Source: CBDFHC01 sp965247585
GTDB taxonomy: Bacteria; Chloroflexota; Dehalococcoidia; Lucifugimonadales; GCA-2712585
Direction: 5' to 3'
Assembly: GCA_965247585.1 (NCBI GenBank)
Contig: CBDFHC010000004.1
Coordinates: 310,001-374,000 of the forward strand
DNA: 64,000 nt
The notes beneath the pieces were generated by a model. The model saw only the letters and a program-made list of their open reading frames with translations, was not told the origin of the DNA and searched no databases. Position 1 is the first letter of the stretch; every line of letters starts with the position of its first letter. This document shows, piece by piece, positions 34,775 through 43,943 of this stretch. The translations under genes and the position numbers were made by a program.

Positions 34775-35465
34775 GGTTGGAGGTGGGGCACAGACCCCCT
34801 TCCAGAGAGGGAGTCCCGTCTCTGGACTCTCCCCTAGTAGGCCATGTTTTAGAGGCAGGATATTTTCGAGGCAATTAGACAAGGCGGTAGGTATCACCAC
34901 CAAGAAGGGTTGAGAATCACAGGTTGGTGGTTCTCAACCTCCCCCACCCCGGAAGGTTTTTTAAATGTTTTTCTGAGGGACACCCTCGGACTCCCGGCAG
35001 AGGGGGCCAACCCCCTCTGCACTCCTCCTAGTTGGGCGCAGATAGGGTAGGGACGGTGCTATTTTCATAGGAATCGATCGTGTTGGCGTCCAGCACCAGG
35101 GAGGATGAAAGTCAGGATTGGAATCCAAAGCGGGCGCCAAGGTAGGAGTTGCTCTCCCTCCGCACCCAGATTCTTCGATCCTCACGGGGGGACTCAGAAT
35201 GCCATGGTGGGTGGCGGAATGCGGTATGTGCTCTTCCTTCGAGAGCCTCAGGATGAGCGGGTTGGAGGCGTAGGTCCGATTTTATTTTCGAGGCGGTCAG
35301 ATAGGGCGACGAGTATTGCCACCACGGAGGACTGAACATCGAAGGTTGGTGGTGCCCGCCATCCCTCCCAGGAAGGTTTTTAAAAGTTTTTCTGAGGGGC
35401 ACCCTCAGACCCCCGGCAGAGGGGGAATACCCCCTCTGGACTCCCCTTTTCAGGCGTCCTTCAAG
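34775..35465 (+). repeat. Family A and B repeats after the cobalamin operon
   Basis: Three family A pieces are visible: a closing part at 34790-34835 (CAGAGAGGGAGTCCCGTCTCTGG), a unit at 34900-35035 with CAGAGGGGGCCAACCCCCTCTG, and a unit at 35330-35450. A family B unit (CACCCAGATTCTTCGATCCTC near 35164, GCGGTATGTGCTCTTCC) sits between them. Confidence 0.9.
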
Positions 35466-35622
35466 GGGCGAAGTTCTATTGACGCGGCAAATTAGATATG
35501 GGTAGGGTCGGACGGAAGTAAGGCGCCAGGATGGAGTGTGAGTCAGGTGTATAGAGGTGTGGTAGTATCCTCGGGCTAGGGGTAGGGGGCGGGAGTTTTG
35601 AAAGCAGGCGAGGAGGCGCGAA

Positions 35623-36570
35623 ATGGCGGTGACGTTTGGATGCTCGGTGCCGAGCCGGGGGCCGATGGCCAGCCCGGAGTCGCTGAGGGGGCTGTCGCAG
35701 AAGGCGGAGGCCGCGGGGTACGACTCGGTATGGGTGAGCGACCATCTTATTCTGCCGAGGTCAGTGGGCTCGTTCTATCCGTACGCCTCGGACGGGGTGG
35801 CGACGTTTCAGCCGGACGAGGACTACTACGAGCCGCTGGCGGCGCTGAATTTTCTGGCAGGGTGCACCAGCCGGGTGCGGCTGGGGACGCACGTGCTGAT
35901 ACTGCCGTACCGGAACCCGGTGCTGACGGCGAAGCTGCTTTCGACGCTGGACGTGCTGTCCGGGGGTAGGGTGATCCTGGGCGCCGGGGTAGGGTGGATG
36001 GAGGAGGAGTTCCAGGCGCTGGGGCTGGACACGTATGAGCAGCGCGGCGCGGTGACGGACGAGTACATTGAGCTGTTCAAGGAGTTGTGGACGAAGGAAA
36101 GGCCGGAGTTTCACGGCAAGCATTACCAGTTGTCCGGGGTGGGATTCGCGCCGAAGCCGGTGCAGAAGCCGCATCCGCCCATCTGGATAGGGGGCCACAC
36201 AGGGCCGGCGATCCGCAGGGCGGCGAAGTTGGGGGACGGCTGGCTGCCCATAGGCCAGAGGCCGCCGGCGATCCTGGAGCCGGAGGAGTTCGCGTCCAAG
36301 GTGTCGCGGCTGCGGAGGCTGACGCGGGAGGCGGGCCGGGAGGAGGACGCGGTTTCGCTGTGCTTCAGCACCACGATAGGGTTCACCAGCGGTGGAGCGT
36401 CGCGGCAGAAGATGCAGGGGAGCGCGGCGGAGATTGCGGCGGACCTGCGCCCGTATCGGGATCTGGGGGTGGAGAATTTCGTGATTGGGTTCGAGGCAGG
36501 GAGCGTGAGCGAGATGGGGGAGGCGATTGAGCGGTTCGCGTCGGAGGTTGTGCCTTTGGTGGTGGGGTGA
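35623..36570 (+). CDS. LLM-class (F420/FMN-dependent) oxidoreductase
   Basis: The 315-residue protein has the luciferase-like TIM barrel. Landmarks: FGCSVPSRGPMASPESL, KAEAAGYDSVWVSDHLILP, LAGCTSRVRLGTHVLILPYRNPVLTAKLLSTLDVLSGGRVILG, GVGWMEEEFQALG, KPVQKPHPPIWIGGHT and RRAAKLGDGWLPIG. This is the TIGR03619-like group, usually F420-dependent in actinobacteria and Chloroflexota. The substrate is unknown. AGGAGG lies six bases before the ATG. It is a single gene between repeat blocks. Confidence 0.93.
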   Translation: MAVTFGCSVPSRGPMASPESLRGLSQKAEAAGYDSVWVSDHLILPRSVGSFYPYASDGVATFQPDEDYYEPLAALNFLAGCTSRVRLGTHVLILPYRNPVLTAKLLSTLDVLSGGRVILGAGVGWMEEEFQALGLDTYEQRGAVTDEYIELFKELWTKERPEFHGKHYQLSGVGFAPKPVQKPHPPIWIGGHTGPAIRRAAKLGDGWLPIGQRPPAILEPEEFASKVSRLRRLTREAGREEDAVSLCFSTTIGFTSGGASRQKMQGSAAEIAADLRPYRDLGVENFVIGFEAGSVSEMGEAIERFASEVVPLVVG

Positions 36571-36599
36571 TTCGGGGCTGCCCGGGACCCGATTGCCGG

Positions 36600-37390
36600 G
36601 AACCTGGGTTTCCGGGATGTTCTTGTGTGCTTGGACTTATTTGTACGCAGGATGAACTATTTCAGTGCTGCTCAGCCAGGGAGAAGGTTGGCTGCCCCTA
36701 AGGGCCACAAATCACAGGTTGGTGGTTCCCACCGTCCCGTCCCGGAAGGTTTAAGAAACGAATTTCTGAGGGACACCCTCAGACTCCCGGCAGAAGGGCT
36801 GTGCCCCTCTGCACTCCTCCTTTTCTTCAGCCCGTTAGAGGCACTCAGTCGCTGGAATGGGTAGCGACAGCACGGAGGAGTGGCATCTTAGGGCTAGGAG
36901 ATTCCGACCGCTCCTGATTTACGCGATAGTGGGCGCGAGGGTTGGATGTGCTCTCCCCTCCCTATCAGATTCCTCGATCCTCACGAACGGACCCGGAATA
37001 GATCATGTTGGCGTCCAGCACCAGGGAGGATGAAAAAGGAGTGACGGCTATCATCCATGGTGACCGGTATAGCTGCTCCTAAGGGCCACATATCACAGGT
37101 TGGTGGTTCCAGCCGTCCCGCCCCGGAAGGTTTAAGAAACGAATTTCTGAGGGACACCCTCAGACTCCCGGCAGAAGGGCTGTGCCCCTCTGCACTCCCC
37201 CTTTGTAGGCGCAGGTAGAGTAGGGACGGTGCTATTTTCATAGGAATGACATGGATTGTGCGGACGCTTCATGTGCGAGAGTGCTAGGCCGCAAGTGTGG
37301 GAGAGGTGAGAAGCTTACTGCCTCTCAGACTCCGGGCAGAGGGGCGTGTCCCTCTGCACTCCCCATTTTCTTCAGCCCGTTAGAGGCAAT
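36600..37390 (+). repeat. Two family A units with family B material
   Basis: Family A units lie at about 36705-36825 and 37085-37205 (TGAGGGACACCCTCAGACTC at 36767 and 37147). A family B part is at 36915-37030 and its second half (AGGAATGACATGGATTGTGC, GCGAGAGTGC) at 37241-37330. A lone closing hairpin (CAGAGGGGCGTGTCCCTCTG) lies at 37338. No gene is supported. Confidence 0.88.
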
Positions 37391-37418
37391 CAGTCACTAG
37401 GCAGGAGGATGTTGCGGG

Positions 37419-38354
37419 CTACGGGGAGATGGGCGGGAGGGCAGCCTCGCGGCGGGCGTCGTTGATGTGTTCCAGGACGCGGAGGCGAAGGGGCGGGAGC
37501 TCGTAGCCGATGTCTTGCAGCATTCGGGTGTTGTCTACCAGGTAGACGTGGGGAACGGAGCTTTCGCCGGTGGTTATTTCGGCGGCGGGCATGAATTCGC
37601 GGACGAGTGCGGCGATTTCGGCGATGGTGGCCACGGAACCGCCGCTGTTGTAGATGGGGTGCCGCAGGTCGTCTGACAGGGCGGCGCGGACGAAGATTTC
37701 GGCGGCGTCTTCGGCGTGAATCATCGAAGATGCTTCGTTGGGATGGAAGGGCAGGTTGACGGGTTTGCCGACGGCGGGGAGGGAGGTGAGGAGGCCGCCG
37801 ATCATGCCGGTCATGCCGGTGACGCGGCCGTGGCCGAAGACGGTGCTGATGCGGATGCCGCGGAGGTCAAGACCGTAGCGTTTGGTGTAGATGGCGGCAG
37901 CGAAGTCGTTGGCGGCCTTGGTCATGCCGTAGTTGTTTATTGGGCTGACCGGGTCGTCCTCGGTGAAGGCGTGGCCGGGAAGCTGATCGCCGTAGGCGGC
38001 GATGGAGCTGGCGTAGACGACGCGCTGGACGCCGGCCCAGCGGGCCACCTCGAAGACGTTGTTGGCGCCCTGGATGTTGACCAGCATGCCGAAGTGAGGA
38101 CGATCTTCGGAAGCTGGCGGGAGGAGGGCGGCGAGGTGGATGATGCGGTGGACATGGTGGGTCTGGACGGCCTCCAGGAGGTGGGGAATCTGGGTGACAT
38201 CGCCCCGATAGGTGTTGATGCTATCTAGGAGGGGTTGGAGGCTGGGACCGGGTGGAGCGAGGTCAAAGCAGACCACGTCCTGGCCTCGCTGGACGAGCTT
38301 TCGGATGACGCGGGGCCCGATGAAGCCAGCGCCGCCGGTGACCATTATGGACAT
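37419..38354 (-). CDS. NAD-dependent epimerase/dehydratase (extended SDR)
   Basis: The 311-residue protein starts MSIMVTGGAGFIGPRVIRKL with the Rossmann GxxGxxG. It has DVTQIPHLLEAVQ, HLAALLPPAS, VVYASSIAAYGD and the catalytic Tyr-Lys in NNYGMTKAANDF. It most resembles nucleoside-diphosphate-sugar epimerases or uronate-dehydrogenase-like enzymes; the substrate is not determined. The frame continues open upstream to 39095 because it is the shadow of the oppositely oriented amidase gene. The ATG at 38354 is the correct start, with CGGAG upstream. Confidence 0.92.
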   Translation of the reverse strand: MSIMVTGGAGFIGPRVIRKLVQRGQDVVCFDLAPPGPSLQPLLDSINTYRGDVTQIPHLLEAVQTHHVHRIIHLAALLPPASEDRPHFGMLVNIQGANNVFEVARWAGVQRVVYASSIAAYGDQLPGHAFTEDDPVSPINNYGMTKAANDFAAAIYTKRYGLDLRGIRISTVFGHGRVTGMTGMIGGLLTSLPAVGKPVNLPFHPNEASSMIHAEDAAEIFVRAALSDDLRHPIYNSGGSVATIAEIAALVREFMPAAEITTGESSVPHVYLVDNTRMLQDIGYELPPLRLRVLEHINDARREAALPPISP

Positions 38355-38488
38355 AGGAAGGCTCCGTTGGTGGTGGTGATGGGGTGTTGGGATTGGTGCG
38401 AGCCCATGATAAAGGGTTGGTGAGGAGGGGACAACGGAGGGACAGCGGCGAGTGGTGTAGAATCTGGGCAACTTGAAAACGGGAGGGA

Positions 38489-38968
38489 ATGATGGAGGTA
38501 ACCGAACTGGCGGAGCTGATGGTATCGAAGGGGAGGACGGTGTCGGCGGCGGAGGCGTGCACGTGCGGGCTTGTGGGGTACATGCTGAGCACAGTGGCGG
38601 GGAGCAGCCGGTATTTCCCCGGTGGGGTGATAGCGTATGTGGGCGGTTTGAAGCAGAGCGTGTTGGGGGTGCCGGACGAGATGTACGAAACGAAGGGGAG
38701 CGTGAGCCCGGAGGTGGCGATAGCCATGGCGAAGGGCGTGCGGGAGCTGACCGGGACGGATTATGCGATTTCCACCACGGGGGTAACGGGACCGACGGTG
38801 GGGAAGTCAGGGCTGCCGATAGGGTCATTCTATATTGGGCTGGCAGGACCGGACGGCTTAGAAATGGCGGAGCGTATTCAGACGGACGCCGGGGAGCGGG
38901 ACGGGAATAAGAGGCAGGCGGCCCAGGCGGTGCTAGACCTTTTGGGGCGGCAGGTGGGAAAGGGTTAA
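38489..38968 (+). CDS. CinA C-terminal family nicotinamide-nucleotide amidase (PncC-like)
   Basis: The 159-residue protein corresponds to the stand-alone CinA C-terminal domain. Motifs: SAAEACTCGLVGYMLSTVAGSSRYFPGGVIAY, MAKGVRELTGTDYAISTTGVTGPTVG and GSFYIGLAGPDG. Usual members have ESCTGG; here ACTCG keeps the reactive Ser region shifted, so activity should be checked. The expected reaction is deamidation of NMN to nicotinate mononucleotide, which is interesting since NaMN is the CobT substrate. GGGAGGGA lies upstream of the ATG. It diverges from the epimerase gene. Confidence 0.88.
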   Translation: MMEVTELAELMVSKGRTVSAAEACTCGLVGYMLSTVAGSSRYFPGGVIAYVGGLKQSVLGVPDEMYETKGSVSPEVAIAMAKGVRELTGTDYAISTTGVTGPTVGKSGLPIGSFYIGLAGPDGLEMAERIQTDAGERDGNKRQAAQAVLDLLGRQVGKG

Positions 38969-38972
38969 GGGG

Positions 38973-39062
38973 TGGGCGGCGGTTGTGCCGGCCTTTGGCC
39001 GGCACAACGCGGGGTGGGCGGCGGTGGGGAGGGGTGCGGTGGGGGTGGGTCATCGCCGCCCC
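38973..39062 (+). repeat. G-rich palindromic element, copy 3
   Basis: The outer stem is GGGCGGCG/CGCCGCCC and the inner hairpin GTTGTGCCGGCC/GGCCGGCACAAC (38982-39008), followed by GCGGGGTGGGCGG. It lies four bases after the stop of the CinA-type gene. Confidence 0.88.
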
Positions 39063-39069
39063 AGAGGTT

Positions 39070-39590
39070 GTCAACAAATTCAGCTGGAACAGCAAAGCAG
39101 GAAGCGAAGGTTGGACCTGCTTACCCCCACACCACCCAGATTCCTCGATCTTTACGCACGAACTCGGAATCCATCATGTTGGCGTCCAACACCAGGCAGG
39201 ATGAAAATCAGGATTGGAATCCGAAGCGAGCGCCTCGGTGGGATTTGCTCTCCCCCCGCACCCAGATTCTTCGATCCTCACGGGCGGACTCAGAATGACA
39301 TGGTGGGGGGCGGAATGCGGTATGGGCTCGTCCTTCGAGAGCCGCAGGATGAGCGGATTGGAGGCGTAGGAGGCTTATTTTCATAGGAATGACATGACTT
39401 ATGCGGATGCTCAACGTGCGACAGGGCGACGTTGAAAATGCCGAGGAAGTCAATAACTCGCAGCCTCCCATGCGGGTTTGTGGAAGAAGGCGAGGTGAGA
39501 AGGGATAACGAGTTTCCCGTCTCCTCACGTGTGGACTTGGCGGCAGTAGCGGAATACTCCGCATGAAATCGCGCACGGCGGAAAGTTGGA
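39070..39590 (+). repeat. Long family B repeat
   Basis: A nearly complete family B unit: a first half CACCCAGATTCCTCGATC at 39133, then the core CACCCAGATTCTTCGATCCTC at 39260, GACTCAGAATGACATGG, GCGGTATGGGCTCGTCCTTC and TTTTCATAGGAATGACATG. The rear part (GCGACAGGGCGACGTTGAAA, TCGCAGCCTCC) ends near 39480. No gene is supported. Confidence 0.88.
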
Positions 39591-39594
39591 GGGG

Positions 39595-40533
39595 TTAGGG
39601 GAGGCGAAGCTGGGGGATGACGTCCCGATGGAGGGTTTCGAGGTGATGCATCTGGTCGAAGGCGGGGTTGAGCATGGGCATGCGAGCGCCGGCGTCGACG
39701 ACCTGGGAGAGGCCCTCAACGACGCGGGAGACGCTGCCCCAGACGGAGACGCTGGAGCCGAGGTCGGCGTTGCCGTAGTGGCGTCCGAACCAGTCGCGGA
39801 GGCGTTGCTCGGCGCGGACTTCGTCGTCATCGATGGCGACGTAGACGCGTTTGGAGATGGGGAAGAGGGCAGGGTCTTTGCCGTTGGCCTCCAGGGCCTG
39901 CTGGACGATGGGGACGTGCTCCCGGAACTGCGCGGTGGTGGTGGAGCCGGCGCCCATCCAGCCGTCGCCGTAGCGGGCGGCGCGTATTAGGGCGTCAGGG
40001 TGTCGGCCGCCGAACCAAACGGGCGGGTGGGGCTTCTGGACGGGGCGGGGCATCATCTCCTCGCCTTCGAGCTTCCAGAAGCGGCCGTTGTAGTCGACGC
40101 GGGGCCGGGTCCAGAGAGCTTTCATGACTTCCAGGGATTCGACGAAGTGTCCGACTCGGTGCTCAGTGGGAGCGTCAAGGAGGTGGTACTGGTTGGGGCG
40201 CCCGCCGAGGGCAAGGCCGACGGTGAGGCGTCCGCGGCTGACGTGGTCCAAGGTGCTGACCTGCTTGGCCATGAGGATGGGATTTCGAGTGGTAATTACG
40301 ATGACGGAGGTGCCCAGGCGGACGGTGTTGGTGATGCCGGCGACGTAGCTGAGGAGCATGAAGGGTTCCAGGGCGTTGGTTCCGCCGATGATTCGCTCCT
40401 GGACCCAAAGGCTATCGTAGCCCAGGGCCTCGGCGGTGGTGGCAAAGGTGTTAACGAGGTCCAAGTTGACGGGCTCGTTGACGAATATTTGAGGGAGTGC
40501 GATGCCGCAGGGAACGGCGTTGGGATTAGTCAT
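39595..40533 (-). CDS. LLM-class flavin-dependent oxidoreductase
   Basis: The 312-residue protein has the luciferase-like fold: GIALPQIFVNEPVNL, TTAEALGYDSLWVQERIIGG, VAGITNTVRLGTSVIVITTRNPILMAKQVSTLDHVSRGRLTVGL, MMPRPVQKPHPPVWFGGRHPDALIRAARYGDGWMGAG. It belongs to the F420/FMN-dependent LLM enzymes but to a different subgroup than the one at 35623. The substrate is unknown. AGGGGCG precedes the ATG by nine bases. Confidence 0.93.
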   Translation of the reverse strand: MTNPNAVPCGIALPQIFVNEPVNLDLVNTFATTAEALGYDSLWVQERIIGGTNALEPFMLLSYVAGITNTVRLGTSVIVITTRNPILMAKQVSTLDHVSRGRLTVGLALGGRPNQYHLLDAPTEHRVGHFVESLEVMKALWTRPRVDYNGRFWKLEGEEMMPRPVQKPHPPVWFGGRHPDALIRAARYGDGWMGAGSTTTAQFREHVPIVQQALEANGKDPALFPISKRVYVAIDDDEVRAEQRLRDWFGRHYGNADLGSSVSVWGSVSRVVEGLSQVVDAGARMPMLNPAFDQMHHLETLHRDVIPQLRLP

Positions 40534-40689
40534 GATGTGGCGCCCCTTTTTGTGGGAGTGTGCGAATCAAGATGTAGCAGAGGAGAGGGGTTGTCAAGTG
40601 GGGGGTCCGGGGGGTTCCCCCAGACACCTTGCAGAGAGGGCGCGCCCCTTATTGAACTGTCTCCCACGGATTCCGAAGGCGGTATCCCG

Positions 40690-40930
40690 CGGCAGGTTGT
40701 TCTGAGCGATCAGCGATGGCGATTGGTATGGTTACTACGAAGGATTCAGAATCACAGGTTGGTGGTGCCCACCCACCCGCCCCGAAAGGTTTTTAAAAGA
40801 TTTTCTGAGGGACACCCTCAGACTCCCGGATTGCGATTGGAATCGAGGTCTCGGGATGAGGTCCCTCGACCCGGGGGGGCTTGGCCCCTCTGGACTCCCC
40901 TTTTTCATCAACCTGCCAGGGCGCCAAAAA
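40690..40930 (+). repeat. Family A repeat with the CGAGGTCTCGGGATG insert
   Basis: The unit has TGAGGGACACCCTCAGACTC at 40804 and then the extra segment GATTGGAATCGAGGTCTCGG seen also at 10003 and, in altered form, at 42510. It ends with the closing hairpin and CTGGACTCCCC. Confidence 0.85.
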
Positions 40931-40933
40931 GAC

Positions 40934-40989
40934 TCACGCGAGGGCGCCTTGGAGGTAGCGTCGGAAGGCGTGCGAGTGGTGGATGAGGG
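40934..40989 (-). pseudogene. Remnant of the 3' end of a NodB-type deacetylase gene
   Basis: On the minus strand the bases read LIHHSHAFRRYLQGALA then TGA. The deacetylase gene at 42659 ends LIHHPDAFRRYLQGALT. The DNA matches over ~50 bases with a few changes. The remnant begins directly after the stop of the beta-helix gene, so a paralogous deacetylase once stood here and all but its last ~17 codons was lost. Confidence 0.75.
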
Positions 40990-42366
40990 TTAGCTACCGT
41001 AGGTGGTGGACCAGGCGGACTCGTAGCCGGTCTCCCTAGCGCCGCGGGACGCGAAGGTGAAGGTGATGCCCCTGCTCTCAAGGTCTTGCATCATATCAGC
41101 GAGCTCCCGGCCACCCAGGACCCAGAGGGCGCCGCCGCGGGGGCGGTAGTCTATGTACTCCAGCCCCTGCCGGGAGAGGAAGGCCAGGAGGTCAAAGGCC
41201 TGGGCGGCTTCTTGCTCAGCCTCTACTTCGAAGGCGCCGAGGTCACAAGCAGGACCCTGGGGGCGTGAGACGCCTCGCTGGTCATCCGATACCGAGGCGC
41301 CGTTAAGGTCGCTGCAATCGAGGGCGGCGTCTATGGCGGGGCCGCCGGGGAGGAGGGCCAGAGTGGGGGTGGGGCCGCCGTTGTCCTGGAGCGGTCCCAA
41401 GAGGGGATCCGACGTGATGGTGAAGCCAGGGCAGGAGCCGTCAGAGTCCAGGTTGACACCCGATGCGGTGAACGAGCCGCCGGAACTCTCAGAAAAGGGT
41501 GAGGAGACGTCGCAATCGTCGCCACCCAGGTTGCCAGCGATAATAGAGTTCTTGACCGTGATGATGCCAATGGAATTGTTAAACAGGCCCGCGCCTTCAG
41601 TCGCGGAGTTGCCCCATAGGGTCACATTGGACAGAGTTAATTCTCCAGAGCTAGATATCCCGCCGCCATAGGTGCTGCCGTTAATTACGTAAGGCGACAT
41701 AGTGTTGCCGGAAATAGTCGTGCTCACCAGCGTGGCGGTTCCCAGGTTGTCTATTGCGCCGCCGTCTGTTTTGCCCAGGTTGCCAGCAAGGGTGCTGTTT
41801 CGCACTTCTAACGTTCCGCCAGAGGCGTTGTAGATTGCGCCTCCCCAGATGGCAAAGTTGTCTGAGAGCGTGGAATTGAAGATAGTTGCCGTACCTCCCC
41901 AGTTGAAGAGAGCAGCACCCTTATCTATCTGATTCAGTTGCAAGGCCCGTCCACCACTCAAATTCACACTGTCCAAATTCAGCTGTCCTTCGCCAGTAAC
42001 CGCAAGAAGGCGCAAGCCCCCTATTTCGTTAGGGTCCCGTTGGATGGTTGCGTTGTTGCCGATAAGGCTAATCGGTGAGGAGACGGCCGGGAGGCCCGCC
42101 ATAAAAGTAAAGTCGGCAGTAAACTTAAGGCTATAGGTGCAGCCGGCTGCCAGCTTGATTATATCCAGATCGGCGCTCTCGTTGGCGGCATTGAAAGCGG
42201 CTGTTAGGGCAGAGGTTTCGCCGCAGGGGACATCGGTATGGTTGATGGTGGGGCTGGCGCCGATGCCGGCGGCGTAGGCCATTAGGCCGAGCACGGCTAA
42301 CAATGGAAGGAGGGTCCCTGTCCACATGGCCGGGGCTTTCCAGCGCTGTAACGGCGCGGGGATCAT
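40990..42366 (-). CDS. Secreted beta-helix protein (choice-of-anchor Q type)
   Basis: The 458-residue protein starts with a signal/anchor segment (TGTLLPLLAVLGLMAYAAGIGA). A right-handed parallel beta-helix of Asn/Gly-rich turns follows: LNLDSVNLSGGRA, TIFNSTLSDNFAIWGGAIYN, LEVRNSTLAGNLGKTDGGAI, LTLSNVTLWGNSATEGAGLF and ITVKNSIIAGN. Then comes the choice-of-anchor Q pattern DPLLGPLQDNGGPTPTLALLPGGPAIDA and VSRPQGPACDLGAFE. The last ~55 residues (EYIDYRPRGGALWVLGG, FASRGARETGYESAW) form a separate small domain not normally seen on such proteins. It is probably surface-exposed; no ligand can be named. Confidence 0.85.
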   Translation of the reverse strand: MIPAPLQRWKAPAMWTGTLLPLLAVLGLMAYAAGIGASPTINHTDVPCGETSALTAAFNAANESADLDIIKLAAGCTYSLKFTADFTFMAGLPAVSSPISLIGNNATIQRDPNEIGGLRLLAVTGEGQLNLDSVNLSGGRALQLNQIDKGAALFNWGGTATIFNSTLSDNFAIWGGAIYNASGGTLEVRNSTLAGNLGKTDGGAIDNLGTATLVSTTISGNTMSPYVINGSTYGGGISSSGELTLSNVTLWGNSATEGAGLFNNSIGIITVKNSIIAGNLGGDDCDVSSPFSESSGGSFTASGVNLDSDGSCPGFTITSDPLLGPLQDNGGPTPTLALLPGGPAIDAALDCSDLNGASVSDDQRGVSRPQGPACDLGAFEVEAEQEAAQAFDLLAFLSRQGLEYIDYRPRGGALWVLGGRELADMMQDLESRGITFTFASRGARETGYESAWSTTYGS

Positions 42367-42454
42367 GGCATACCGCCTGCCGCCGCTGTCATAGCGGTGG
42401 CCGTTGGGACTATTGTACCAGCGATGGTTAGTTTGGGGAGTTAACGATACTTAC

Positions 42455-42605
42455 CGGTAGTTACATGGATGGAGGAGTGTTCTGAGGAACGCCCTCAGAC
42501 TTGGCTCCCGATTGACATCGGGATCTCGGGATTGCGTCCCTGGACCGGGGGGTTATCCCCCTCTGGACTCCCCCTTGCTTGGTGTCTATTGAGGAGAGAC
42601 GGTCC
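42455..42605 (+). repeat. Degenerate family A repeat
   Basis: The first hairpin is changed to CTGAGGAACGCCCTCAG. The variant insert (CATCGGGATCTCGGGATTGC) and a closing hairpin ending CTCTGGACTCCCCCTTG follow. Confidence 0.75.
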
Positions 42606-42658
42606 TATTTTCGAGGCAATCCGGCACGGCGATTGTTGAGGAGTCTATGGGAAAGGGG

Positions 42659-43471
42659 TTAGGTGAGGGCGCCCTGGAGGTAGCGTCGGAAGGCGTCCGG
42701 GTGGTGGATGAGGGATTGGAGCTCCATTGAGGGTAGACGGTAGGGATCGCTGTCCTTGGTGATGTAGCGAACGGCGAAGGGGGGACCGCCGTCGTCTTCG
42801 TCTGGGCCGGGGTCGCGCATGAGCTCGGCGACGCGCATGGGGTTGCCATCGACCTGGTACTCGGCGCCGACGAACCAGAGGCGGCCGAAGCGATAGCGGA
42901 TCTTGACCTCGACCTCAGCCTGGCTGCTCCAACTGGTGCCGGTGAAGGCGAAGTCGGTGGGCTGGAAGCCGAGGTTCTCCTTGATGACGGCGTTGCAGCG
43001 GTCCAGCTCCTCGCGGAGGATATCGCCCGAGGGGTCCTCAGCGCTGAGCTCCGACAGGTTGGGGTGGCTGATGGTGTGGGCGCCGATGTGCCAGCCGGCG
43101 TCGCGGAGCTCGCGGACCTGGTCCCAAGTCATGTGGTCCGAAGAGGCCACGACCAGGGGCCGTGAGTAGGTCTGGTCATAGGGCGAGGTGTAGATGAAGA
43201 GGTTGCCTTTGAAGCCGTAGCGCTCCAAGGTATCGAAGACCTGGCCCCGCATGGAGGGAACGGGGTGGTCGAAATCGATCATGATGGGCCGCTCTGGAAG
43301 TGCGCCCGTGCCGCTTCGCCAAGCGGCGAGCTGGTCATAGTTGATGGACTGGAAGCCCATTTCGGCGGCGATACCCATGAGTAGGTCAAAGTGGTCCGCA
43401 GGGAGGGGATGGGGCAGGGAGGAGCTGGTGGAGGTGCGGATACCGTGGCACATGGTGATGGGGATTCGCAT
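42659..43471 (-). CDS. Polysaccharide deacetylase family protein (NodB domain)
   Basis: The 270-residue protein shows the NodB fold: ITMCHGIRTST, PIMIDFDHPVPSMRGQVFDTLERYGFKGNLFI, VASSDHMTWDQVRELRDAGWHIGAHTISHPNLSEL. The usual catalytic TFDDG is changed to IDFDHP, keeping one Asp, and the H-x3-H metal motif is present as HTISH. Activity on N-acetylated sugars is therefore uncertain. A predicted signal peptide is lacking. AGGAG lies seven bases before the ATG. A scrap of a paralogue lies at 40934. Confidence 0.88.
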   Translation of the reverse strand: MRIPITMCHGIRTSTSSSLPHPLPADHFDLLMGIAAEMGFQSINYDQLAAWRSGTGALPERPIMIDFDHPVPSMRGQVFDTLERYGFKGNLFIYTSPYDQTYSRPLVVASSDHMTWDQVRELRDAGWHIGAHTISHPNLSELSAEDPSGDILREELDRCNAVIKENLGFQPTDFAFTGTSWSSQAEVEVKIRYRFGRLWFVGAEYQVDGNPMRVAELMRDPGPDEDDGGPPFAVRYITKDSDPYRLPSMELQSLIHHPDAFRRYLQGALT

Positions 43472-43544
43472 GAGGTGACTCCTGTTTAGGGTTGTGCGGT
43501 TGGGGGGTGGGGGGCAGAGGGATAGTATGGTGGAAACGAGGGAG

Positions 43545-43800
43545 GGAGTCTATTTTCGGAGGGACACCCTCAGACTCCCGGCAGGGAACCCAGGTTCCCT
43601 GCACTCTCCTGCACGGTTGGTGCTGATTGTACGCTGGGAGCCGGTTTTTCGTAGGCCGGGCTGGGCTATTTTCGTAGGAATGACATGGCTTGTGCGGACG
43701 CTCGACGCGCGACAAGGAGACGTTGAAAATACTGACTGAGTAAAAACTCACAACCTCAGAGGGGTCTCCCCTTCTGCACTCCCCTGAGCGACGTGAGCTT
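43545..43800 (+). repeat. Family A and family B pieces
   Basis: AGGGACACCCTCAGACTCCC at 43559 is followed by the closing hairpin CAGGGAACC/GGTTCCCTG at 43583-43602, the same arms as at 12059. A family B rear part (TAGGAATGACATGGCTTGTG, GCGACAAGGAGACGTTGAAA) follows. Confidence 0.88.
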
Positions 43801-43943
43801 GACAGTGGCGCCGCTGGCAGGGGAAGATGCGCCGCCATGAGTAGAGGGCAGCGCGTTTTCTTGATCCGAGCGACGGCGGCCGTAGGGACAAAAGGTGCGT
43901 TGGGCGGGGTGGACAGCGCTCCGGCGAGGAAAGCGAGGCTTCG

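Noticed and set aside
38355..39095. 247-residue N-terminal extension of the NAD-epimerase
   Set aside because: It is the antisense of the CinA-type gene and is full of Pro/Ser/Arg; the Rossmann start is at 38354.
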